Shown here in pieces: positions 1 to 7,801 of a stretch of 11,241 bases of DNA; within the stretch, counting starts at the first letter, position 1; every line of letters begins with the position of its first letter. This DNA is from Halonatronomonas sp051745425 (GTDB lineage Bacteria; Bacillota; Halanaerobiia; Halanaerobiales; Halarsenatibacteraceae). The stretch is taken from NCBI GenBank assembly GCA_051745425.1, contig JBNJEB010000043.1:1-11241 (forward strand). The letters run 5' to 3'. A program made the position numbers and the translations under genes. The notes beneath the pieces were generated by a model. It was not told where the DNA came from. It worked only from the letters and a program-made list of their open reading frames with translations, and did not search any database.

Positions 1-1514
1 AGATCACTGGAGCAGGCCGGACATTTTTTAGGCACATGGACATGATAATCACAGTAATGACATTGCAGTTTATTAATGCCTTTATGATAAGTTAAAGTTA
101 TATCACAACTTGGGCATTTAATAGCCTCGCCACATTCCTGACATAATATAAAAGAAGCATAACCTCTCCGATTTAAAAATAGCATAACCTGCTCATTATT
201 GGCCAGCCGCTCTTTAATCGATTCGACAAGTTTATTACTCAACAACCCATAATTACCGGCTTCTATTTCACCACGCATATCAATTAAATCAATAGCTGGC
301 ATCACTCCATTGCCGGCCCGTTCTTTTAAAGTTAAATATTGATACTGTTCCTCCATTGCAAAATAATAACTTTCCAGTGATGGGGTAGCTGATCCTAAAA
401 CAACTGGAATTCCATTTTCTTTAGCTCTAATGACAGCTGCTCCCCGGGCATGATAATAAGGATTAGAGCCCTGTTTATAAGAGTTTTCATGTTCTTCATC
501 TATTATTATTATACCAGGATTATTCAAAGGAGCAAAGATAGCAGATCTGGCACCTATAACAATCTCTGCTTCTCCATGATATATCCGCTGCCATTCATCA
601 TACCTTTCACCAGTTGAGAGACGACTGTGGAGTACAGCAACTTTATTACCAAAATATGAGTAAAAGAAATCAACCATATAAGGGGTAAGCGATATCTCAG
701 GAACCAGCATTATTGCTCCCTGTCCACTTTTAATAACTTTCTCAATCAACTTAAAATATATTGCTGTCTTCCCGCTGCCAGTTACTCCATGAAGCAGAAA
801 TACTTTATTAAGATTATCATTCAGAGATTGGGAAATCTCTGCAAAAGCATTAGCCTGTTCAGAATTAAGCTCAAAATCTATTTTCTCGTCTCTACCAATA
901 ATCTTATATTCTGGCCTTCTCCTATTAATAACTTCTTCTCTTTCAACAAACCCCTTTTCTTCTAATGAATAGAGAACATTTCTGGAAGTAGATGCTCTCT
1001 CAACCAGATCTGTTGCTTCTATAACTTCAGTATCAGAATCCAAAAAAACTTTTAATATTCGGGCCTGAGCCGGTGCCCTGCTTTTAATTTCATCTATCTT
1101 TTTTATTAACTCTTCATCTTTGAAAGCAACTTTATAGCCGATTACTTTTTTTTGAGCAGTACCTGATCCATCAACTCCAGCAGGCAGAGCTGTCTTGATT
1201 AAACTCAAGAAACTGGTAGAATAATAATCAGCAAGTAATCTCAATGTTTCAAGTAATTCACCTGTAAACAATGGTTTAGAATTAATTAGCTTACTAATAT
1301 TTTTTACTTTAGTTTCATCAATATCTATCTCTGATGAAAACCCAACAATATATCCAGTAACCTTCTTTCTACCAAAGGGAACTCTTACAGACTGCCCGAC
1401 TTTATAGCTATCAACATTTTTCCCTTTTTCTGGAAGATAGGAAAAAGCCCCTCGGTCTCCCAGGTGAGGCACATCAACTATAATATCTATATATTTTTCA
1501 GTTATATTTGACAT
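1..1514 (-). CDS. priA: Primosomal protein N' (PriA), replication restart helicase, C-terminus missing
   Basis: PriA is the 3'-5' superfamily 2 helicase that recognises stalled forks and reloads the replisome. I translated 504 complete codons from ATG 1514 with no stop; the gene runs off the left edge, so roughly the last third is absent. Visible motifs: the N-terminal DNA-binding domain with VGQSVRVPFGRKK (about residues 39-51), Walker A GVTGSGKT (243-250), GARSAIFAP (321-329), DEEH box (339-342), GSATPS (374-379) and LNRRGY (447-452). The zinc-binding insert carries all eight expected cysteines in four pairs (458/461, 467/470, 485/488, 498/501). The start is supported by GAGGTG at 1521-1526, six bases upstream. 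It follows metK at 77 nt, behind a terminator, and I found no convincing promoter of its own, so it may depend on readthrough. In Bacillus and clostridia priA also closes this gmk-rpoZ-coaBC cluster. The frame looks intact. Confidence 0.97.
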   Translation of the reverse strand, partial: MSNITEKYIDIIVDVPHLGDRGAFSYLPEKGKNVDSYKVGQSVRVPFGRKKVTGYIVGFSSEIDIDETKVKNISKLINSKPLFTGELLETLRLLADYYSTSFLSLIKTALPAGVDGSGTAQKKVIGYKVAFKDEELIKKIDEIKSRAPAQARILKVFLDSDTEVIEATDLVERASTSRNVLYSLEEKGFVEREEVINRRRPEYKIIGRDEKIDFELNSEQANAFAEISQSLNDNLNKVFLLHGVTGSGKTAIYFKLIEKVIKSGQGAIMLVPEISLTPYMVDFFYSYFGNKVAVLHSRLSTGERYDEWQRIYHGEAEIVIGARSAIFAPLNNPGIIIIDEEHENSYKQGSNPYYHARGAAVIRAKENGIPVVLGSATPSLESYYFAMEEQYQYLTLKERAGNGVMPAIDLIDMRGEIEAGNYGLLSNKLVESIKERLANNEQVMLFLNRRGYASFILCQECGEAIKCPSCDITLTYHKGINKLQCHYCDYHVHVPKKCPACSSD

Positions 1515-1547
1515 ACTAATCACCTCACTGGAAATTAAGTCACATAG

Positions 1548-1583
1548 AAAAACCGAAGAATCAAACATAATATTCTCCGGTTT
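1548..1583 (-). terminator. Intrinsic terminator after metK
   Basis: On the minus strand a 12-bp stem (1572-1583 pairing with 1550-1561, one G-U pair, otherwise complementary) encloses a 10-nt loop and runs into five T residues (1552-1548). It starts 8 nt after the metK stop codon. The T tract is short and the stem AT-rich at its ends, so it may be leaky, which would let some transcripts continue into priA. Confidence 0.75.
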
Positions 1584-1591
1584 ATTACTAA

Positions 1592-2788
1592 TTATAATGA
1601 GCTTTTTAATGCTTCAACCTTATCAGTCTGCTCCCAGGGTAAATCAAGTTCAGGTCTTCCAAAATGACCATAACAGGCAACCTGTTGAAAAATTGGCTCA
1701 TTTAAATTTAAGTTCCTGATAATACTCCCTGGTCTTAAGTCAAAATTTTCTTTAATTAACTCAGTCAATCTTTCCTCAGATACTTTCCCGGTTCCAAAAG
1801 TATCAACCATAATAGATAATGGTTTGGCCACACCAATAGCGTAGGATAATTGAACCTCACATTTATCAGCCAGTCCAGCAGCCACAATGTTTTTTGCAAC
1901 ATACCGAGCAGCATAAGTGGCAGAACGGTCAACTTTAGTGGCATCTTTTCCTGAAAAACAGCCGCCTCCATGTCTGGCAACACCACCGTATGTATCAACA
2001 ATGATCTTTCTTCCAGTCAGACCTGTATCTCCATGAGGGCCACCTATTACAAATCTGCCAGTAGGATTAATCAAATAGTCTGTTCCTTCATCCAATAACT
2101 CGGCAGGAATTACTTTTTTTATAACATGTTTAATCAAATCTGTTCTTAAATCAGCTAATTTTTTATCTGGATGATGTTGAGCAGAGATTACAACTTTATC
2201 AACTCTCTTCGGCTTATCACCTTCATACTCAACTGTAACCTGGGTTTTACCATCAGGCCTTAAATAATCAAGCAATTTATTCTTTCTCACTTCAGCCAGT
2301 CTCTGGGCCAGCCTGTGGGATAAAGTAATCGGTAAAGGCATAAGTTCTGGTGTTTCATTACAGGCATAGCCAAACATGATGCCCTGATCACCGGCGCCTA
2401 ATTCTGCTTTACCTTTTTCTTCTTTATCCTTTTCTGCTTCTCCTCTGACCTCTAAAGCAGTATTAACTCCCTGGGCAATATCAGATGACTGCTCATCGAT
2501 GGCAGTTAAAACAGCACAGGTTTCACCATCAAAACCATATTTAGCCCTATTATATCCAATATCAACGACTTTTTTTCTGGTAATATCAGTAATATCTACA
2601 TAACAATCAGTAGTAATCTCACCTGAAACCAGAACAAGTCCTGTAGTAACAAAGGTTTCGCAGGCAACCCTGGCATCTGGATCGCATTTTAAAATTTCAT
2701 CTAAAATAGCATCAGATATCTGATCGGCAACCTTATCAGGATGACCTTCAGTAACAGATTCAGATGTAAAGAAATATTTTTCAGCCAT
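1592..2788 (-). CDS. metK: S-adenosylmethionine synthetase (methionine adenosyltransferase)
   Basis: This cytosolic enzyme makes S-adenosylmethionine from methionine and ATP, releasing phosphate and diphosphate; SAM then feeds methylations, polyamine synthesis and radical-SAM enzymes. The 398-residue product has the family's usual length. Signatures: TEGHPDKVADQISDAILD (13-30) with the ATP-binding His and Asp; GAGDQG (131-136); GGPHGDTGLTGRK (249-261); and the glycine-rich loop GGGCFSGKDATKVDRSA (274-290). The segment at 117-129 is rich in Lys and Glu and corresponds to the variable loop before GAGDQG, which is also long in Bacillus. ATG 2788 has AGGGAG (2795-2800) six bases upstream. The gene has its own strong promoter immediately after tldE and a terminator behind it, so it can be expressed as a single-gene unit, with possible readthrough from the upstream operon. 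The short leader leaves no room for a SAM riboswitch. Confidence 0.98.
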   Translation of the reverse strand: MAEKYFFTSESVTEGHPDKVADQISDAILDEILKCDPDARVACETFVTTGLVLVSGEITTDCYVDITDITRKKVVDIGYNRAKYGFDGETCAVLTAIDEQSSDIAQGVNTALEVRGEAEKDKEEKGKAELGAGDQGIMFGYACNETPELMPLPITLSHRLAQRLAEVRKNKLLDYLRPDGKTQVTVEYEGDKPKRVDKVVISAQHHPDKKLADLRTDLIKHVIKKVIPAELLDEGTDYLINPTGRFVIGGPHGDTGLTGRKIIVDTYGGVARHGGGCFSGKDATKVDRSATYAARYVAKNIVAAGLADKCEVQLSYAIGVAKPLSIMVDTFGTGKVSEERLTELIKENFDLRPGSIIRNLNLNEPIFQQVACYGHFGRPELDLPWEQTDKVEALKSSL

Positions 2789-2824
2789 AAAAATCTCCCT
2801 TCTAAAGATAAATACTTAAAATTA

Positions 2825-2853
2825 ATTCTAGCATAGGGGCAAATCTATGTCAA
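2825..2853 (-). promoter_or_regulatory. Sigma-A type promoter for metK
   Basis: On the minus strand, TTGACA (2848-2853, perfect consensus) and TAGAAT (2825-2830, five of six) are separated by exactly 17 nt, with a TG one base upstream of the -10 (extended -10). The -35 box directly abuts the tldE stop codon. Predicted transcription start is near 2818, giving a leader of about 30 nt that contains only the ribosome binding site. Confidence 0.85.
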
Positions 2854-4203
2854 TTAATTGCCTCCAATTGCCATACTTTCAATTAATAAGGAAGGAGAAC
2901 CTATATGTCCCCTGCCTGGTGAACCCATTTCTAAATCATCACCGATTCCAATAACATCTTTTAACAACTCTATAAAATTACCGGAAATAATTATCTGTTC
3001 AACAGGTTTAACTATCTCGCCCTCTTCAAGGAGAAAACCTTCTGCACTTAAAGAAAAATCTCCTGAAACCTGATTGGCTCCGGAATGAAGTCCAGTAATA
3101 TCAGTAATCAATAAAGTTTTTTCCTTCATTTTTTTAAGTTCATTAAAACTAATATTTCCAGGTTCAATATAAAGATTAGTTGGAGCAATACCAACTGAAC
3201 TTTTATGAGAACTTCTAAAGGCATTACCTGTAGATTCAACACCATCTCTGGCAGCAGCCTTTAAATTATATAAATAAGTTGTTAAAATTCCATTCTTTAT
3301 AACTTCTTTTTTTCTGGTAGGATAACCTTCAGAATCAAAAGGAGTTGATCTAAAGCCCTCTTTCATAAAAGGATCATCAATCAGGGTTAAATCATCGACT
3401 GCAATCTTTTCTTCCAGCTTTCCTTCAAATAATGATAGGCCTTTCTGGACATTTTCTGCAGATAATGTAGAAGCAAAGGTTTGAAGAAGATCACCGGCAA
3501 CATCATATCTCAATAAAACCGGATAATTACCTGATTCTATCGAACTGGCTCCTAATAGAGATACTGCCTCTTTAGCAACCTCCTCTGCCAGTCTTACAGG
3601 CTCAAAATCTGCAAATTTTCTTTTAACAACTACCTTGCTACTTGATTTCTTATCAGACTCATCAGCTGCTACAACTGAGATAAACATATAGGCAAGTTGA
3701 CTGTCATTACTAAGTTCAAGCTCTCCACTATTATCCATTATCTCTTCTAACATCATATCAGAATACATACAATAATTAACTACTTCTACCCTGGAATCAT
3801 AATCATAGGCAGCTTTTTCTGCTTTTTTAAGCAGTTCAATTTTAGCATCAGGGCTAATCTCCCCAAAATCATCACTCTCTAAATTAAGCTCCTTATACTC
3901 AGTCATCTCACTGAATATAATTCCTTCTTCTTTATCTACAATTTCTGCATTTTCTTTAGCTTTATTAACTAAAAAATCTATCTCTGATTCTGAGATGCTC
4001 TCAGTATAAGCAAAACCCATCTTGCCCTGATAAATTCCTCTAAAACCAATGCCATCATCATCATTTAAAGAATAATGATCAACTTCACCTTTAAAGACCC
4101 TGAGATCTATACTTGAATTCCTGTTTCTATAAAGCTCAAATTCAGAAAATCCGGCTGCTTCTGCCTGCTTGAATATCTTATTTTTAAAATCTCTATATTC
4201 CAT
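2854..4203 (-). CDS. tldE: TldE/PmbA-type subunit of the TldD/TldE metalloprotease
   Basis: Member of the TldD/PmbA family (peptidase family U62). In E. coli TldE pairs with TldD to form a protease that degrades CcdA and trims the microcin B17 precursor; the TldE half carries no metal site. Here the product is 449 residues from ATG 4203. It shows the family's C-terminal glycine-rich region (GIGDDLEMGSPGRGHIGSPS, then IGG near the end) and lacks the HExxxH motif present in its neighbour, as expected for TldE. An open frame extends 30 nt further to a TTG at 4233, inside tldD, but that extension contains the Shine-Dalgarno sequence AAGGAGG (4215-4221), so ATG 4203 is the better start. It begins one base after the tldD stop (TAA-A-ATG), indicating translational coupling and equal output of both subunits. 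The physiological substrate is not evident from the neighbourhood. Confidence 0.93.
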   Translation of the reverse strand: MEYRDFKNKIFKQAEAAGFSEFELYRNRNSSIDLRVFKGEVDHYSLNDDDGIGFRGIYQGKMGFAYTESISESEIDFLVNKAKENAEIVDKEEGIIFSEMTEYKELNLESDDFGEISPDAKIELLKKAEKAAYDYDSRVEVVNYCMYSDMMLEEIMDNSGELELSNDSQLAYMFISVVAADESDKKSSSKVVVKRKFADFEPVRLAEEVAKEAVSLLGASSIESGNYPVLLRYDVAGDLLQTFASTLSAENVQKGLSLFEGKLEEKIAVDDLTLIDDPFMKEGFRSTPFDSEGYPTRKKEVIKNGILTTYLYNLKAAARDGVESTGNAFRSSHKSSVGIAPTNLYIEPGNISFNELKKMKEKTLLITDITGLHSGANQVSGDFSLSAEGFLLEEGEIVKPVEQIIISGNFIELLKDVIGIGDDLEMGSPGRGHIGSPSLLIESMAIGGN

Positions 4204-4204
4204 T

Positions 4205-5599
4205 TTATGACTGGCCTCCTTCTCTACCGCCAACTGTTAGTTCTGAAACCCTGATCATCGGCTGACCAACATTGGCTGGTACAGCGCCACTAATTGAGCC
4301 ACACATTCCCTGTTCATGGGCCAGATTATCTCCAACCATATCGATTTTTTTAAGAATATCTTCTCCTTTACCGATTAGAGTTGCTCCTCTAACAGGCTCA
4401 GCAATCTTGCCATCTCTAATCAGATAACCTTCCTGGACATTAAAATTAAATTGCCCTGTTGAAGGATCAACAGAGCCACCACCCATTTTGCTGGCATAAA
4501 GACCATAATCAACACTATTTATAATCTCTTCTTTGCTGCTCTGGCCTGGAGCAATATAGGTATTTGTCATCCTGGAAGTTGGAGCATACTTATAACTCTC
4601 TCTCCGGCCAGAACCGGTAGGTTCAGCACCCATTCTCCGACCATTTAATCTATCAACTAAATAACCCTGGAGGATCCCATCTTTAATTAAGACATTCTTC
4701 TGCATTGGAATACCCTCATCATCAAAATTCTGAGAACCCCAGGCATTAGGAATAGTACCATCATCTATTGCTGTTACAACCTCGCTGGCAATCTGTTCTC
4801 CAACTCTATCAGCAAATACAGAGGTCTTTTTAGCAACTGAAGTTGCCTCCAGGCTATGACCACAGGCCTCATGAAAAATAACTCCTCCAAAACCATTATC
4901 AATTACAACTGGCATTTTACCTGCTGGGGCATAATCTGCTTTTATCATAGTTGCTGCTATTCTGGCAGCCTCTTCCGCATAATCTTCTATATCAATCGTA
5001 TCATAAAATTCAAAACCCATATGGGCACCAGGGGCATAAAACCCAGTCTGTTTTTCTCCGCCTATACTTGCCACAGCAGAGATTGCCAGCCTGGTTCTGA
5101 CCCTTTCATCATTAACATGATCTCCTTCAGAATTAATAAAGGTAATTTTCTGATTTTTATCGAAATAATTTATAACTGTCTGTTTAATAGTCTCATCATA
5201 ATTACTGGCTACCTGATTGGCCCTTTTCATTAAATCAAGTTTTTCTATCTGACTAACCTGATCAGGTCTAATTTTAATAATGTGATTATTCATCTCTCTA
5301 AGAGGTTCTAATTTATCTGGATTAATAACTCTCTCAGCTTTTAAAGCCCTGGCAGTATTCCTGGCTACTTTTAAAAGATTATCTCTCTCAGTATTGTTTG
5401 TATAGGCATAAATTCCATTAAATTTATTGAAAATCCTTAAACCTAAACCATAATCAGTCCCGCTTCTTGCCTCTTCAACATCTCCACCGATCATCTTAAT
5501 GCTATTAAGATGTGATTTTTCAACAAATACCTCTGCATAATCGCCGCCTTCACTGAGGGCAGTATCTATTACTTCAAGCAAAATATTTTGATCAATCAT
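4205..5599 (-). CDS. tldD: TldD, catalytic zinc metalloprotease subunit
   Basis: Catalytic partner of TldE; the heterodimer encloses a narrow cavity that cleaves unfolded peptides in the cytoplasm. The 464-residue product has the zinc motif HEACGH (243-248, an HExxxH pattern), followed by the family's RESYKYAPTSRMTNTY block (333-348) and the C-terminal GMCGSISG (431-438), whose Cys433 corresponds to the third metal ligand. The catalytic set is therefore complete. ATG 5599 overlaps the lgt stop by one base (TAATG) and has GGGGAG (5606-5611) six bases upstream. Coupling to lgt before it and tldE after it places all three in one transcript. In some bacteria these proteases mature ribosomally made peptides; no candidate precursor peptide was found in this window, so a general peptide-turnover role is the safer reading. 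Confidence 0.96.
   Translation of the reverse strand: MIDQNILLEVIDTALSEGGDYAEVFVEKSHLNSIKMIGGDVEEARSGTDYGLGLRIFNKFNGIYAYTNNTERDNLLKVARNTARALKAERVINPDKLEPLREMNNHIIKIRPDQVSQIEKLDLMKRANQVASNYDETIKQTVINYFDKNQKITFINSEGDHVNDERVRTRLAISAVASIGGEKQTGFYAPGAHMGFEFYDTIDIEDYAEEAARIAATMIKADYAPAGKMPVVIDNGFGGVIFHEACGHSLEATSVAKKTSVFADRVGEQIASEVVTAIDDGTIPNAWGSQNFDDEGIPMQKNVLIKDGILQGYLVDRLNGRRMGAEPTGSGRRESYKYAPTSRMTNTYIAPGQSSKEEIINSVDYGLYASKMGGGSVDPSTGQFNFNVQEGYLIRDGKIAEPVRGATLIGKGEDILKKIDMVGDNLAHEQGMCGSISGAVPANVGQPMIRVSELTVGGREGGQS
4215..4221 (-). promoter_or_regulatory. Ribosome binding site deciding the tldE start
   Basis: AAGGAGG on the minus strand lies 11 nt before ATG 4203, inside the last codons of tldD. 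It would lie within the coding sequence if the upstream TTG (4233) were the start, so it favours the ATG. The 11-nt spacing is on the long side. Confidence 0.7.
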
Positions 5600-6369
5600 T
5601 AATTTCTCCCCTTCCTGCTACCTATGGTTCTATAAAACAGATAAGCACCAGCTACTATCATGGCAATGCTTATTAACCTTGCTATTTGAATGTTCCCGAG
5701 ATAAAGACTATCCATCCGTAAATCTTCAATAATAAATCTCCCAATTGAGTAACCAATCAGATAAATACCTAAAACTCTACCTGGCTTATAATATTTGCTT
5801 TTAAAGAACACTAAAATAATTATAAATATTACTAAATTCCAGATAGATTCATATAAAAATGTCGGCTGGTGATAGGCACCATTAATATACATCCCATCCT
5901 GAATAAACTGAGGTAACCAGCTTAAAGCTTCCTGAGAAACAGCCTGGCCATAGGCCTCCTGGTTAATAAAATTACCCCAGCGACCAATACTCTGCCCTAA
6001 GATAAAGGCAGGTGCTAAAATATCAACTGTAGTAAGAAAATCAAGATCTTTTTTCTTAATAAAAAAATAGGTATAAATAAGTCCTGCAATCAAGCCACCA
6101 TGGATAGCCAGACCCCCTGATCTGACATTAAACATCTCCACAGGATTGTTTTGATAATAGGGCAGGTTAAATAAAATAAAATAAAGTCTGGCACCAACCA
6201 GACCAATTGGTAGACCGAGCAATAGAAAATCTATCCAGGTCTCAAACTCATAACCTTTAGATTTACCAAGCCAGGTAACTACACCTAAACCTAAAATTAT
6301 TCCACTAACAATAAATACTGCATACCACATAATCGGCACCGGTCCAATTTGTATGGCTACTCTATCCAT
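5599..6369 (-). CDS. lgt: Prolipoprotein diacylglyceryl transferase (Lgt)
   Basis: Integral membrane enzyme that moves diacylglycerol from phosphatidylglycerol onto the lipobox cysteine of prolipoproteins, the first step of lipoprotein maturation. From ATG 6369 the product is 256 residues, usual for the family, with about seven hydrophobic segments. Key features: LAIHGG with the functional His (residue 90), the Lgt signature GRWGNFINQEAYG (129-141), QPTFLYES (168-175) and GRFIIEDLR (210-218) with its essential arginine. A GTG three codons upstream (6378) is in frame, but it forms part of the GGTGA ribosome binding site for the ATG and has no binding site of its own. The gene starts 13 nt after coaBC and its stop overlaps the tldD start. 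Together with lnt at the right edge, it represents the two acyl-transfer steps of lipoprotein maturation; lsp is not in the window. Confidence 0.96.
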   Translation of the reverse strand: MDRVAIQIGPVPIMWYAVFIVSGIILGLGVVTWLGKSKGYEFETWIDFLLLGLPIGLVGARLYFILFNLPYYQNNPVEMFNVRSGGLAIHGGLIAGLIYTYFFIKKKDLDFLTTVDILAPAFILGQSIGRWGNFINQEAYGQAVSQEALSWLPQFIQDGMYINGAYHQPTFLYESIWNLVIFIIILVFFKSKYYKPGRVLGIYLIGYSIGRFIIEDLRMDSLYLGNIQIARLISIAMIVAGAYLFYRTIGSRKGRN

Positions 6370-6374
6370 TATTT

Positions 6375-6379
6375 TCACC
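6375..6379 (-). promoter_or_regulatory. Ribosome binding site deciding the lgt start
   Basis: GGTGA on the minus strand, five bases before ATG 6369. It includes the in-frame GTG at 6376-6378, which could be mistaken for a start codon. The match to the anti-Shine-Dalgarno sequence is short, so the GTG start cannot be fully excluded. Confidence 0.55.
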
Positions 6380-6382
6380 GCT

Positions 6383-7567
6383 TTATAAAATAGATTTTAA
6401 TTCATCAAGGATTATATCGGCAACCTCTTTTTTATCCCTGATCGAAACCTGATACTCAAAATCTTTACTTAAAATCAAAACCATATTATTTCTGCTGGCA
6501 AATCCAATCTTTTCATCGGCAATATTATTGGCAACAATCAAATCAAGCTCTTTCTCTACAAGTTTTCTCTTAGCATTGGCCCTTAATTTCTCAGATTCAG
6601 CAGCAAAGCCGATTAATTTCTGGCTTCCTTTAATCTTATTTAACTCATTAATAATATCTGGAGTTCTGCTTAATTCAATGGATAGATTATTAGCTTTTTC
6701 TGACTTTTTTAACTTCTGGTTAGCTTGTTTAACTGGCCTGTAATCTGAAACTGCTGCTGCCATAATCCCGGCATGGACTTCAGGGAAATATTCAACTGCA
6801 GCCTCTGCCATCTCCTGGGCAGATTGGACATCAACTAACTGGACTCCTTCAGGTGAATTAAGATCTGTTGGCCCGGAAATCAAGACGACCTCAGCCCCTC
6901 TATTACTTGCTCTTTCGGCAATGGCATAGCCCATTCTCCCGGTAGAACGGTTTGATAAAAACCTGACTGGATCAATTATTTCCTGAGTTGGTCCAGCAGT
7001 AACCAGTAGTTTCTGGCCTGATAAATCCTTAGGTGTCAGCAGATCTTTAACTGCAGTTACTAATACATCTGGTTCAGGCAGCCTGCCTCCACCTTCATAA
7101 CCACAGGCTAAATAGCCGCTATCAGGCTCTAAAACAATAAAGCCTTTATCCTGCAAAGTCTGAATATTTTCCTGGACAATTGGATTATTATACATATTAA
7201 CATTCATGGCAGGGGCAATCATAACCTCTGCTCTTGTCGCCATTAAAATTGTTGATAGAAGATCATCACCAATACCACTGGCTAATTTGGCAATGAAATT
7301 ACCAGTAGCAGGGCCAATCAAAAACAAATCCGCCCTATCTGCAATTGAGATATGCTTAACATCTCTATTTACAGGAGGAGTAAACATTTCAGATTCAACT
7401 TGATTATGGGTTAATGACTGAAAAGTCAATGGGCTGATAAATTCTCTGGCAGAATCAGTCATAATAACATCAACATTATAACCTGATTTAGTCAGACTAC
7501 TTGCCACATGAGCCATCTTATAGGCTGCAATCCCACCTGTAATCCCTAAAACTATATTAGGACGCAT
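6383..7567 (-). CDS. coaBC: Bifunctional phosphopantothenoylcysteine decarboxylase / phosphopantothenate-cysteine ligase
   Basis: Two-domain enzyme of coenzyme A synthesis: the C-terminal CoaB half joins 4'-phosphopantothenate to cysteine using CTP, and the N-terminal FMN-dependent CoaC half decarboxylates the product to 4'-phosphopantetheine. The 394-residue length fits a full fusion. CoaC part: GITGGIAAYK (8-17), catalytic His72 in KHIS, PAMNVNMY (119-126) with Asn122, and Cys155 in LACGYEGGGRLPEP. CoaB part: VTAGPTQEIIDPVRFLSNR (189-207), STGRMGYAIA (208-217), AAVSDYRP (271-278) and the lysine cluster KLKKS (285-289). ATG 7567 is preceded by AGGAGG (7575-7580) with a 7-nt spacer. The gene lies 18 nt after rpoZ and 13 nt before lgt, in the conserved rpoZ-coaBC order of Firmicutes. 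Confidence 0.97.
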   Translation of the reverse strand: MRPNIVLGITGGIAAYKMAHVASSLTKSGYNVDVIMTDSAREFISPLTFQSLTHNQVESEMFTPPVNRDVKHISIADRADLFLIGPATGNFIAKLASGIGDDLLSTILMATRAEVMIAPAMNVNMYNNPIVQENIQTLQDKGFIVLEPDSGYLACGYEGGGRLPEPDVLVTAVKDLLTPKDLSGQKLLVTAGPTQEIIDPVRFLSNRSTGRMGYAIAERASNRGAEVVLISGPTDLNSPEGVQLVDVQSAQEMAEAAVEYFPEVHAGIMAAAVSDYRPVKQANQKLKKSEKANNLSIELSRTPDIINELNKIKGSQKLIGFAAESEKLRANAKRKLVEKELDLIVANNIADEKIGFASRNNMVLILSKDFEYQVSIRDKKEVADIILDELKSIL

Positions 7568-7585
7568 CTGTCTACCTCCTTTTAT

Positions 7586-7801
7586 CTATTTTATACTATC
7601 TTCACTAATTTTTTTGTAATGTATTTTACCGGCCTGAATCTCTTCTAAACTCTTGGTAACCGGTTTATTTCCTTTATAATTATCAAGCAGATCTTTACCG
7701 CCTTCATTTAAGTTTCTGGCCCTCTTTGCTGCCATAACAATAACTGTAAAAGGACTGTCAGCCTTGTCTTTAAGATCATTAAGTGATGGTCTAGCTATCA
7801 T
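7586..7801 (-). CDS. rpoZ: RNA polymerase omega subunit
   Basis: Small subunit that helps fold and assemble the beta' subunit of RNA polymerase. The 71-residue product has the family hallmarks: an N-terminal RPSLNDL (4-10), the AAKRARNL core helix (24-31) and NKPVTKSLEEIQAGKI (45-60). Length is normal for Firmicutes. ATG 7801 lies 11 nt inside the end of gmk; its ribosome binding site AGGAGG (7812-7817, 10-nt spacer) is built from the Arg-rich final codons of gmk. The overlap suggests coupled translation with gmk, a pairing conserved from Firmicutes to Proteobacteria. Confidence 0.95.
   Translation of the reverse strand: MIARPSLNDLKDKADSPFTVIVMAAKRARNLNEGGKDLLDNYKGNKPVTKSLEEIQAGKIHYKKISEDSIK

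Noticed and set aside
2789..2853. SAM riboswitch upstream of metK
   Set aside because: Only about 30 nt lie between the predicted transcription start and the ribosome binding site region, far too short for a SAM-I aptamer and expression platform.
4201..4233. TTG at 4233 as the start of tldE (10 extra residues)
   Set aside because: The extension lies inside tldD and contains the AAGGAGG ribosome binding site for ATG 4203.
1765..5233. Several 65-125 residue open frames opposite or out of frame with metK, tldE and tldD
   Set aside because: They lie wholly inside well-supported genes, show no family features and no ribosome binding sites; they are shadows of AT-rich coding sequence.
4205..5599. 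A peptide-modification (microcin-like) cluster around tldD/tldE
   Set aside because: No precursor peptide, cyclodehydratase or transporter gene is present; all neighbours are housekeeping genes.
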